From Clavibacter michiganensis (GTDB taxonomy: Bacteria; Actinomycetota; Actinomycetes; Actinomycetales; Microbacteriaceae): a stretch of 64,000 nucleotides of DNA. This document shows, in pieces, positions 7,754 through 14,940 of this stretch. The stretch's first letter is position 1, and each line of letters opens with the position of its first letter. The notes beneath the pieces are model-generated. The model saw only the letters and a list, made by a program, of their open reading frames with translations. It made no database searches and had not been told where the DNA came from. Made by a program: the position numbers and the translations under genes. The stretch is from positions 310,001-374,000 of the forward strand of contig NZ_JAFBBJ010000001.1 of the NCBI RefSeq assembly GCF_016907085.1, in the 5' to 3' direction.

Positions 7754-8577
7754 CAGATCTCCTTCAGCACGGCGGGCAGGGAGCGCCGGAAGACGAGCGC
7801 GCCGACGCCGACCAGCGCCGCCGAGATCGCCGCGCTCACCCCGACCGCGTACCAGTCGAGCTCGGATGGGAAGAACGCGGCGCGGTAGAGGCCGAAGACG
7901 CCCGTGAGGGGATTGAGCGCGGCCCAGGGGTGCAGGTCGGCGGGCAGGTCGCTCGACGAGTAGACGATGGGGGAGGCGTAGAAGAGGAAGCGCAGCACGA
8001 GCTTCACGGCGCGCTCGAGGTCGCGGAAGAAGACGACGAGCGGCGAGACGATCAACCCGATGCCGAGGAGCAGCGCCGCCTGGATGAGCACGGCGAGCGG
8101 GAACAGCAGCACGTGGACGTCGAGTCGGGCGCCCGCGACGATCGCGAAGACGGCGAGGACGGGCAGGCTCGCGATGAACTCGAACCCCTTCGCGAGCACG
8201 AGCCGCAGCACCCAGATGCTCCGGGGGATCCGCGTGGAGCGCACGAGCTTGGCCTGCGAGCTGAACGCCTTGGTGAAGTCGCTCGTGGCGCCCGTGAACC
8301 ACATCCACGGCAGGAGCGCGGCCAGGAGGAAGACGATGTACGGCTCCTCGCCGACGTCGCGCGAGAAGACGACCGTGAAGACGAACCAGTAGATGCCCGA
8401 CATGACCAGCGGGTCGAGGATCGACCAGAACCAGCCGAGCGCGCTCGTGGAGTAGCGGACCTTGAGGTCTCGGGTCGTGAGGAGCCAGAGGGAGCGGCGG
8501 TACCGGGCGCCGGGGCTGCGGGACGCGCGACCGGGGATGGCGGCATCGGGCACGGCGGGGATCCTCTGCGTCAGCAT
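7753..8577 (-). CDS. ABC-2 type permease, TagG-like polysaccharide exporter
   Basis: The 274-residue product has the ABC-2 polysaccharide permease pattern: an N-terminal cytoplasmic segment with DLKVRYSTSALGWFWSILDP (the conserved first motif of TagG/RfbA-like permeases), then six predicted membrane segments. A charged FFRDLERAVKL loop precedes the ASPIVYS motif. It forms the channel for the ATPase encoded next. The ATG at 8577 lies 12 nt after the stop of the nucleotidyltransferase gene, so all three may share one transcript. No substrate can be read from sequence alone. Confidence 0.9.
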   Translation of the reverse strand: MLTQRIPAVPDAAIPGRASRSPGARYRRSLWLLTTRDLKVRYSTSALGWFWSILDPLVMSGIYWFVFTVVFSRDVGEEPYIVFLLAALLPWMWFTGATSDFTKAFSSQAKLVRSTRIPRSIWVLRLVLAKGFEFIASLPVLAVFAIVAGARLDVHVLLFPLAVLIQAALLLGIGLIVSPLVVFFRDLERAVKLVLRFLFYASPIVYSSSDLPADLHPWAALNPLTGVFGLYRAAFFPSELDWYAVGVSAAISAALVGVGALVFRRSLPAVLKEI

Positions 8578-8589
8578 CCCCGAGGCGGT

Positions 8590-9282
8590 CTAGACGAAGA
8601 GGTTGGCCCTCTCGAGGTCCTCCGCGAAGTCGACCTCGACCGCGTACAGGTCGGAGATGTCTACCGGTTCGACGAGCAGGGAGTCCTGCTCGATCGCCAA
8701 CTCTATTCCACGCTCGAAGTAGTCCTGGTCGGCGACCCGGGCGAGCTGGCGGATGAGGACCGGCTTGTCGGCCTTGGAGACGTAGTTGATGCCGACCGCC
8801 TCGCCGAGGCCGCCCTTCACCGTCTTCGACAGCTCCCGGATGAATCCCTCGGGGCTGGTCGTGTACTTGACCTCCTCGTCGGAGACGCGGGAGGTGTTGA
8901 CGGTGACGAACGACTGGTCGCGCGCGATCATCGCGGCGGCGCGGCGCAGGATCATCGGGTCGAAGACCACGTCGCCGTTCATCCAGAGGACGCCGCCGGG
9001 GCCGGAGGCGCGGAGTGCGCGGAGCAGGCTCTTCGACGTGTTCGTCTGGTCGTACTGCTCGTTGTAGATGTAGTCGGCGTCCGGGAAGGCGTCGATGATG
9101 TGGTCGAGCTTGTAGCCGACGACGATGCTGACCTCGGCGTCGTCGCCGAGGCCGAAGCGGATGTTGTCGAACTGCTGGCCCATGATGGTGCGGCCGTCGC
9201 TCAGCTCGGTGAGGGGCTTGGGGAGGCTGCGTCCGAGACGGCTGCCCATGCCTGCCGCCAGGATGACTACCTGCGTGGTCAT
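8590..9282 (-). CDS. LicC-like nucleotidyltransferase
   Basis: This 230-residue enzyme starts with the nucleotidyltransferase loop VVILAAGMGSRLG...PKPL. It shares the layout of LicC-type cytidylyltransferases: IVVGYKLD, YNEQYDQTNTSKSLL, the metal motif WMNGDVVFD, and the closing LYAVEVDFAEDLERAN. Such enzymes activate a phosphorylated alcohol or sugar (choline-P, polyol-P, sugar-1-P) with CTP or another NTP. The ATG at 9282 is preceded by GGAG at a good distance. An upstream in-frame ATG exists at 9378 but would add a low-quality basic stretch. In this locus it probably supplies the CDP- or NDP-activated building block of the polymer; which one is not known. Confidence 0.85.
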   Translation of the reverse strand: MTTQVVILAAGMGSRLGRSLPKPLTELSDGRTIMGQQFDNIRFGLGDDAEVSIVVGYKLDHIIDAFPDADYIYNEQYDQTNTSKSLLRALRASGPGGVLWMNGDVVFDPMILRRAAAMIARDQSFVTVNTSRVSDEEVKYTTSPEGFIRELSKTVKGGLGEAVGINYVSKADKPVLIRQLARVADQDYFERGIELAIEQDSLLVEPVDISDLYAVEVDFAEDLERANLFV

Positions 9283-9386
9283 GTGTTCTCCGTTCGATGC
9301 GGGGTGCCGAGTGCGACCGGCAGCCCTCGGACGTCGAGGGTTAGCCGGGACTTCACCCGCGGGTTTCCTGTTCGACACGCCGTCAT
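9279..9386 (-). CDS. Candidate small ORF (35 codons) overlapping the nucleotidyltransferase start
   Basis: Within the 316-nt gap 9283-9598 an ATG at 9386 opens a 35-codon frame on the minus strand. Its TGA overlaps the nucleotidyltransferase ATG as ATGA, the arrangement of translationally coupled genes. TACGAT (9396-9401) and GGGGGAGG stand directly before its ATG. The peptide (MTACRTGNPRVKSRL at its start) resembles nothing I know. The overlap and promoter make it plausible as a leader peptide, but it may be chance. The rest of the gap (9402-9586) shows no other gene. Confidence 0.3.
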   Translation of the reverse strand: MTACRTGNPRVKSRLTLDVRGLPVALGTPHRTENT

Positions 9387-9395
9387 GCCTCCCCC

Positions 9396-9401
9396 ATCGT
9401 A
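9396..9401 (-). promoter_or_regulatory. Candidate -10 box (TACGAT) for the nucleotidyltransferase transcript
   Basis: TACGAT on the minus strand lies 9 nt before the small ORF ATG at 9386 and 113 nt before the nucleotidyltransferase ATG. No -35 is clear. Confidence 0.35.
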
Positions 9402-9586
9402 GGCCGCGGGTGGGGAAATGGGCGGGATGAGGGGAGGGGTCGTGTCCCTTTCGTGATCTGGACGGGCCCCGGAGCAGGTGCCGCCGGCCCCTCCGCCGGC
9501 TCGTCAGCCGGCCCCTCAGTCGGTGTCTACGGGGCCCGCGACCGGAGCGTCGAGGACGGCGGATCGGGCACCGAGGACGGCCTTGC

Positions 9587-9592
9587 TAACGT
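9587..9592 (+). promoter_or_regulatory. Leaderless-type -10 box (TAACGT)
   Basis: TAACGT ends exactly 6 nt before the GTG at 9599. It is the main reason to accept the long N-terminal region of the ABC ATPase as translated. Confidence 0.6.
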
Positions 9593-9598
9593 GGGGCC

Positions 9599-11626
9599 GT
9601 GACCGACGCCCCCGACGAGACGACCTCCCCCGACGCCACGTCCGACTCCGCCATGGAGCCCCGGGATCACGCCGACAGCGCTCCGTCCGCCGTGCCGCAG
9701 GAGCCGACCGCGGGCCCGGCCGCGAACGACAAGGATCACGTCCCCACCCCCGTCACGGACGCCGTGCCCCGGCCGCCGCGCCCCGGTCAGCGCGTGCCCC
9801 GGCGTGCCACCGCGCCGTCTCCGCGCACAGCCCCCGCCGTGGTCGTCGCGCCCACGCCGCCCCGGGTGAAGTCGACCCCCGTCGCGTCGCCCGCGTCGCG
9901 GACGTCCGGCGGAGCAGCCGATGGCGACGGAGAGGCCGCGTCCACGACGGCGCGTCCCCCGAGGGTCCGACGGCGCACGCGCGTGCAGCGCGCGGCCGGG
10001 GGTGCCGATGCGCCGGCGGCCACGGAGAGCCCCGCTCCCTCGGAGCCGGATGAGGACCGGGCGGATGAGACGCCGGTCGCGGACTCGCCCACGACGTCCG
10101 CTCCCGGATCGACCATGCCGGACGACATCGCCGCGACGGAGCCCGACCGGGACGGCCTGTCGGAGCTCGGCGCCCTGTTCACGGAGGCCGACCCGCAGCC
10201 CGCGGACGAGCCCGTGCACGCCGACGCGGATGGCCAGGACGACGCCCCGGTCGTCGGCGCAGAGGCGGCCGACGCGGAGGACGGGTCCCGTGCCTCCTCG
10301 GGCGAGGGCGAGGGCGAGATCGAGTTCGGGCGGGACGACAGCGTGGGCGCGGACGTGGTCGTGGTCGCGGACGCGGACGCGGACGCGGACGAGCGTGCGC
10401 CCGATGCCGATGCCGATGCCGATGCCGATGCCGATGCCGATGCCGATGCCGATGCCGTCGCGGACGCCGAACCCGTCGCGGAAGCCGAGGCGGATCCGGA
10501 CCCTGAACCCGAGCAGGACGCGACCCATGCCGTCGAACCCGCTCCGGCCGACACGGCCGAGGAGATGGCTCAGGATCCGATGCCGGCTGCCGGCGTCGAA
10601 GTCGAAGTCGAAGCCGACGCCGGCACCCGCACCCCGGTCTCCTCGGAGCCGGACGCCGAGATCGCGCCCGCGGTGCCGGAGGTCTCGCACGACCGGGACG
10701 AGGACGCACCCGCACCCCACGTGGATCCGGCTGCCGCCCGCGCCGTCACCGTCCGCACCGACAGCCTCACCGCGCCGCGCTCGTCGCGCCCCGGCCTCGC
10801 CGGTATGGCGGAGACCGCGCTCACGCCGTCCGTCCGCGGCGACCGCGCCGCCGCTCCGGAGCTGGGGGACGACGTCCTCGTCATCGACGGGCTCACCAAG
10901 CGCTTCGACGAGAAGGTCGCGGTCGACGACATCGCGCTCACGGTCCGCGCCGGGTCCTTCTACGGCATCGTCGGGCCCAACGGTGCGGGCAAGACCACGA
11001 CGATGTCCATGGTCACGGGGCTCCTCCGGCCCGACGCCGGCACCGTGACCGTCAACGGCGTCGACGTCTGGCGCGACCCGCTCGCCGCGAAGCGGAGCAT
11101 CGGCGTGCTGCCGGACCGCCTCCGTCTCTTCGACCGCCTCACCGGCGCGCAGCTCCTGCACTACTCGGGCGCCCTCCGGGGTCTCGACGACGCGGAGATC
11201 CGCAGCCGCTCGGCCGACCTGGTCGCCGCGTTCGGGCTCGAGGACGCCGTGGGCCGGCTCGTCACCGACTACTCGGCGGGCATGACCAAGAAGGTCGCGC
11301 TCGCCTGCGCCATGATCCACTCGCCGCGCATGCTCGTCCTCGACGAGCCCTTCGAGTCGGTCGACCCGGTGTCGGCCGCGAACGTCGTCGAGATCCTGCA
11401 GGACTACGTGGCGCACGGCGGCACGGTCGTGCTGTCGAGCCACGGCATGGACTTCATCCAGCGCATCTGCGACCACGTCGCGATCATCGTCAACGGCAAG
11501 GTGCTCGCCGCGGGCACCATGGACGAGGTCCGCGCAGGACGCTCGCTGGAGGAGCGCTTCGTCGCCCTCGCCGGCGGCAGACGCACGGCGGAGGGGTTCT
11601 CGTGGTTGCACTCGTTCTCCGACTGA
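9599..11626 (+). CDS. ABC transporter ATP-binding protein with long acidic disordered N-terminus
   Basis: The last 250 of 675 residues are an ABC-2 exporter ATPase: Walker A GPNGAGKTT near residue 459, a divergent signature YSAGMTKK, Walker B MLVLDEPFESVDP, and H-loop SSHGMD. The first 420 residues are low-complexity, rich in Asp, Ala, Pro and Glu, with runs of Asp-Ala encoded by perfect hexamer repeats; most ABC ATPases begin within 10 residues of the ATPase domain. A conventional start could be the ATG at 10805 (MAETALTPSV). However, the TAACGT box 6 nt before the GTG at 9599 and the uninterrupted G+C-rich coding frame favour the long form. It overlaps the permease gene by 25 nt. The substrate is unknown. 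Confidence 0.85.
   Translation: MTDAPDETTSPDATSDSAMEPRDHADSAPSAVPQEPTAGPAANDKDHVPTPVTDAVPRPPRPGQRVPRRATAPSPRTAPAVVVAPTPPRVKSTPVASPASRTSGGAADGDGEAASTTARPPRVRRRTRVQRAAGGADAPAATESPAPSEPDEDRADETPVADSPTTSAPGSTMPDDIAATEPDRDGLSELGALFTEADPQPADEPVHADADGQDDAPVVGAEAADAEDGSRASSGEGEGEIEFGRDDSVGADVVVVADADADADERAPDADADADADADADADADAVADAEPVAEAEADPDPEPEQDATHAVEPAPADTAEEMAQDPMPAAGVEVEVEADAGTRTPVSSEPDAEIAPAVPEVSHDRDEDAPAPHVDPAAARAVTVRTDSLTAPRSSRPGLAGMAETALTPSVRGDRAAAPELGDDVLVIDGLTKRFDEKVAVDDIALTVRAGSFYGIVGPNGAGKTTTMSMVTGLLRPDAGTVTVNGVDVWRDPLAAKRSIGVLPDRLRLFDRLTGAQLLHYSGALRGLDDAEIRSRSADLVAAFGLEDAVGRLVTDYSAGMTKKVALACAMIHSPRMLVLDEPFESVDPVSAANVVEILQDYVAHGGTVVLSSHGMDFIQRICDHVAIIVNGKVLAAGTMDEVRAGRSLEERFVALAGGRRTAEGFSWLHSFSD
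10367..10456 (+). repeat. Two hexanucleotide tandem repeats inside the ABC ATPase gene
   Basis: GCGGAC occurs 4 times in a row (10367-10390), and after 12 nt GATGCC occurs 9 times perfectly (10403-10456). Both encode alternating Asp and Ala. Units of 6 nt keep the frame, so slippage would change protein length, not switch the gene off. Confidence 0.95.
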
Positions 11627-13173
11627 GGCTCGCGCTCCTCGCCAACGCGTTCCGCCGCAGCCCCTGGCAGGTCCTGGGGCTCGTCGCGGCCGGCGTCTAC
11701 GGGATCCTCGTCATGGTGCTCGCCGTCGGCGCGCTGGCCGGCCTCCGCGACGCGGACGTCTCCGCCGCACGGGACGTGGTCGTCGCCGGTGGCGCCCTGG
11801 TCGTCCTCGGGTCGCTCGTCGTGCCGCTCGTGCTCGGGACCCAGGACGCCATGGACCCGCGCCGCTTCGCGCCCTACGGGATCGAGCCCCGGAGCCTGGC
11901 CCTCGCGCTGGCCGCCGCCGCCGTCGTCAGCGTCCCGGGAGCCGTGCTGGTCGTCGTGGCGCTGACGACCGTGGTCACGTGGGCCCGCGATCCGCTCACC
12001 GCCCTCGTCGCCGTCGTCGCGGCCTGCGCCGCGGTCGTCACGTGCGTGCTCGTCGCCCGCATCAGCACCGTCCTCTCCTCCGTCCTGCTCAGCACGCGCC
12101 GGGCCCGCGAGGCGACCGGGCTCGCGGCCGGGCTCGTGGCGGTGCTGCTCGTCCCCGCGGTCGTCGCCCTCGCGCAGGCCGATCTCCTCGACGACGGTCT
12201 GCGTCCCGCGCGCGGCGCGCTCGGCGTCCTCGCCTGGACCCCGCTCGGCGCGGCCTGGGCGGCTCCCGCCGCGGCCGTCTCGGGCGATGCCGGCGGAGCC
12301 GCCGGCATGCTCCTGGTGGCCGTCGCCTCGGCGGCGCTGCTCGCGCTCCTCTGGATCCGCCTCGTGCCGTGGGCCCTCACCGCGCCGGACCGCACCGGTG
12401 GCGGCCGCGCGCAGACCGGCCTCGGCTGGTTCGGCCGCTTCGGCGCCTCGCCCACGGGCGCGGTGGCCGCGCGGAGCGTCACCTACTGGATCCGCGACCC
12501 GCGCTACCGCGCCACGCTCGTGCTGATCCCGGTGCTGCCGCTCGTGCTCCTCATCCCCCTGGTGATCGTGGACGTCGACGCGCATGTGCTCGCCCTCGTG
12601 CCGCTGCCGGTGATGGCTCTCTTCCTCGGCTGGAGCGTGCACAACGACACCGCGCACGACCACACCGCCGTGTGGCTGCACGTCGTGTCGGGGATCCGCG
12701 GCGTCGCGGACCGCGTCGGCCGCCTCGTGCCCGTCCTCGCGATCGGCGTCCCGCTCGTGGCGATCGGCGCGCCGCTCAGCGCGCTCGGCTTCGGCGACGG
12801 GTCCGTCCTGCCCTCCGTCATCGGGGTCAGCGGCGGCGTCCTGCTCGTGGGCGTCGGCCTGTCGTCGCTCTTCTCCGCGCGGTTCCCGTATCCGGCGTCA
12901 CGTCCCGGGGACAGTCCGTTCCACGCGCCGCAGAGCGTGAGCGCCGGCGGATCCACCGTGCCCACGCTCACGTTCCTCGCCACCGTGGTGCTCGCGCTGC
13001 CGTCCGTCTGGCTCGGCTGGATGGGGCTCGTCCACGGCGGCGCGTACCCGATGTGGTCGCTCGTCGTGGGGCTGGGCATCGGCGTCGCGACGCTCGTCGT
13101 CGGCGTGGTCGGCGGAGGCCGCGTGTTCGAGCGGCGCGGTCCCGAGCTCCTGGCCTTCGCCCAGCGCCACTAG
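11602..13173 (+). CDS. Large multi-pass ABC exporter permease
   Basis: The 523-residue product is very hydrophobic with about 12 predicted membrane segments and a short basic N-terminus (VLRLRLALLANAFRRSP), as in large actinobacterial ABC-2 permeases. GGAGGGG stands 6-12 nt before the GTG at 11602, which supports this start even though it lies 25 nt inside the ATPase gene. The pair is therefore tightly coupled and should form one exporter. An insertion between membrane segments (ARFPYPASRPGDSPFHAPQ) is polar and probably cytoplasmic. The transported substrate is unknown. Confidence 0.85.
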   Translation: MVALVLRLRLALLANAFRRSPWQVLGLVAAGVYGILVMVLAVGALAGLRDADVSAARDVVVAGGALVVLGSLVVPLVLGTQDAMDPRRFAPYGIEPRSLALALAAAAVVSVPGAVLVVVALTTVVTWARDPLTALVAVVAACAAVVTCVLVARISTVLSSVLLSTRRAREATGLAAGLVAVLLVPAVVALAQADLLDDGLRPARGALGVLAWTPLGAAWAAPAAAVSGDAGGAAGMLLVAVASAALLALLWIRLVPWALTAPDRTGGGRAQTGLGWFGRFGASPTGAVAARSVTYWIRDPRYRATLVLIPVLPLVLLIPLVIVDVDAHVLALVPLPVMALFLGWSVHNDTAHDHTAVWLHVVSGIRGVADRVGRLVPVLAIGVPLVAIGAPLSALGFGDGSVLPSVIGVSGGVLLVGVGLSSLFSARFPYPASRPGDSPFHAPQSVSAGGSTVPTLTFLATVVLALPSVWLGWMGLVHGGAYPMWSLVVGLGIGVATLVVGVVGGGRVFERRGPELLAFAQRH

Positions 13174-13209
13174 GCGCTCCCCGCCGCCGGTCACCGCGCG
13201 CCGGAAAAG

Positions 13210-13215
13210 TAGACT
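13210..13215 (+). promoter_or_regulatory. Leaderless-type -10 box (TAGACT)
   Basis: TAGACT ends 6 nt before the ATG at 13222; the AAAAG just before it is unusually A-rich for the region. Confidence 0.6.
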
Positions 13216-13221
13216 GGCCGC

Positions 13222-13509
13222 ATGGTCATCCTCAGCATCGAACAGGCCCCCGGAAGCCCCGCCCAGGGCGGCGGGACCGACACCCTCGACCGCGAGCTCG
13301 AGGAGCTCCTCGAGCAGGAGACGATCGAGCCCGGCGATCACGAGCGGTTCTCGCACTACGTGAAGAAGGACAAGATCCTCGAGTCCGCGATCAGCGGCAA
13401 GCCCGTGAAGGCGCTCTGCGGCAAGAAGTGGCTGCCCGGTCGCGACCCGGAGAAGTTCCCCGTCTGCCCCGACTGCAAGCGCATCTACGAGAACATGAAG
13501 CCCGAGTAG
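13222..13509 (+). CDS. DUF3039 family protein
   Basis: This 95-residue protein fits the small actinobacterial family DUF3039. It has a conserved middle (EPGDHERFSHYVKKDKI) and a C-terminal part with three cysteines (ALCGKKWLP, then CPDCKRIYE), a pattern that could bind zinc. The family has no firmly known function. It is probably leaderless. It faces pncB on the other strand with 24 nt between the two stop codons. Confidence 0.88.
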   Translation: MVILSIEQAPGSPAQGGGTDTLDRELEELLEQETIEPGDHERFSHYVKKDKILESAISGKPVKALCGKKWLPGRDPEKFPVCPDCKRIYENMKPE

Positions 13510-13533
13510 GGGTCGTCCGGCGGACCCCGCGGG

Positions 13534-14850
13534 TCAGACGGGGGCGGCCTCCTCGGTGGGGATCGCCGGTTCGCCCGCGCGCAGCCGGAACGCCTGCGCC
13601 GGCAGGGCCCGCACGACCTCGGCGTGATGCGCGCGGGCCGCGGCGGTCCCCTCGCGGCCGAGCCAACGCGGATCCGGCTCGCCGCCCTCCGCCAGCGTGA
13701 CGACGAGGTCGCGGTCGCCGGGGAGCGGTGCCGGGTGCGGTCCGACCGTGACGAGCTCGCTGGTCGCGACCCCCTGCGCGTCGTGGCGGCGCAGGGCTCC
13801 CTTGAGGCCGCCGCGGCTCTGCTTGCCCGTGGACCGCTTCGCGACGGACACCCACTCGCCCTCGCCGCCGGCGTCGCGGTGGGCGACGAGCTTGAAGACC
13901 ATGCCGGCGGCGGGAGCGCCGGATCCGGTGACGAGCGAGGTCCCGACGCCGTAGGAGTCCACGGGCGAGGCCGCGAGACCCGCGATGCCGTGCTCGTCGA
14001 GGTCGTTGGTGACGGTGATCCGCGTGCCCGTGGCGCCGAGCGCGTCGAGCTGCGCGCGCACCTCGCCGACGAGCACCGGCAGGTCGCCCGAGTCGAGCCG
14101 GACGGCGCCGAGGCCGGGACCGGCGACGCGGACCGCGGTGTCCACCCCCTGGCGCACGTCGTAGGTGTCCACGAGCAGGGTGGTGCCGGCGCCGAGCGCG
14201 TCGACCTGCGCCCGGAACGCCTGCTCCTCGGTGTCGTGCAGCAGCGTGAAGGAGTGGGCGGCCGTCCCCATGGTCGGGACGCCCCAGGTGCGGCCCGCCT
14301 CGAGGTTCGAGGTGGCGCTGAAGCCCGCGATGAACGCGGCGCGCGCGGCGGCGACGGCCGAGCGCTCGCCCGTGCGGCGGGATCCCATCTCGGCCAGCGG
14401 GCGCCCGCCGGCGACCTGCACCATGCGCGCGGCCGCGCTCGCGACCGCGGAGTCGTAGTTGAGGACGCTGAGCACGAGCGTCTCGAGGATGACGCCGTCG
14501 GCGAAGGGCGCCTCGACCGTGAGGAGCGGGGATCCCGGGAAGTAGACCTCGCCCTCGCGGTAGCCCGTGATGCGGCCGCGGAACCGGTAGTCGGCGAGCC
14601 AGGCCAGGGCCTCCTCGCCGACGACGCGCTCGGAGCGCAGGTACTCGAGCTCGGCGTCGCCGAAGCGGAAGTCGCGGATCAGGTCGAGGAGGCGTCCGGT
14701 GCCCGCGACGACGCCGAAGCGGCGGCCGCTCGGGAGGCGCCGGGCGAAGCACTCGAAGACGCACTCGCGATCGTGGGTGCCCGCCTTCAGCGCTGCGTCG
14801 AGCATCGTGAGCTCGTACCGGTCGGTGAGGAGGGAGGTCGCCTGGGTCAC
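13534..14850 (-). CDS. pncB: Nicotinate phosphoribosyltransferase
   Basis: This 438-residue enzyme joins nicotinate to phosphoribosyl pyrophosphate with ATP to give nicotinate mononucleotide, the entry of the NAD salvage pathway. Recognisable parts are the N-terminal LLTDRYELTMLDAAL, the AAHSFTLLHDTEEQAF region with the histidine expected to be phosphorylated, LVDTYD and the phosphate-binding RLDSGDLP. Length is usual for the family. The GTG at 14850 has a TAGGCT box 6 nt upstream. It is divergent from the photolyase gene, with only 90 nt for both promoters. Confidence 0.95.
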   Translation of the reverse strand: MTQATSLLTDRYELTMLDAALKAGTHDRECVFECFARRLPSGRRFGVVAGTGRLLDLIRDFRFGDAELEYLRSERVVGEEALAWLADYRFRGRITGYREGEVYFPGSPLLTVEAPFADGVILETLVLSVLNYDSAVASAAARMVQVAGGRPLAEMGSRRTGERSAVAAARAAFIAGFSATSNLEAGRTWGVPTMGTAAHSFTLLHDTEEQAFRAQVDALGAGTTLLVDTYDVRQGVDTAVRVAGPGLGAVRLDSGDLPVLVGEVRAQLDALGATGTRITVTNDLDEHGIAGLAASPVDSYGVGTSLVTGSGAPAAGMVFKLVAHRDAGGEGEWVSVAKRSTGKQSRGGLKGALRRHDAQGVATSELVTVGPHPAPLPGDRDLVVTLAEGGEPDPRWLGREGTAAARAHHAEVVRALPAQAFRLRAGEPAIPTEEAAPV

Positions 14851-14856
14851 GCGCCC

Positions 14857-14862
14857 AGCCTA
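14857..14862 (-). promoter_or_regulatory. Leaderless-type -10 box (TAGGCT)
   Basis: TAGGCT on the minus strand ends 6 nt before the pncB GTG at 14850. Confidence 0.6.
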
Positions 14863-14928
14863 GGGCGGCGCCCATCGGGGTCGCCGTCCGCATCGCGCAC
14901 GGACCGCGACGATGACGGGGGTCCGGCC

Positions 14929-14934
14929 TAGGTT
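14929..14934 (+). promoter_or_regulatory. Leaderless-type -10 box (TAGGTT)
   Basis: TAGGTT ends 6 nt before the photolyase ATG at 14941. Confidence 0.6.
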
Positions 14935-14940
14935 CGTGCC

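Noticed and set aside
6974-8308. A 444-residue ATPase with an extra N-terminal domain
   Set aside because: The extra part is a shadow of the permease gene; the ATG at 7753 overlapping the permease stop is the start.
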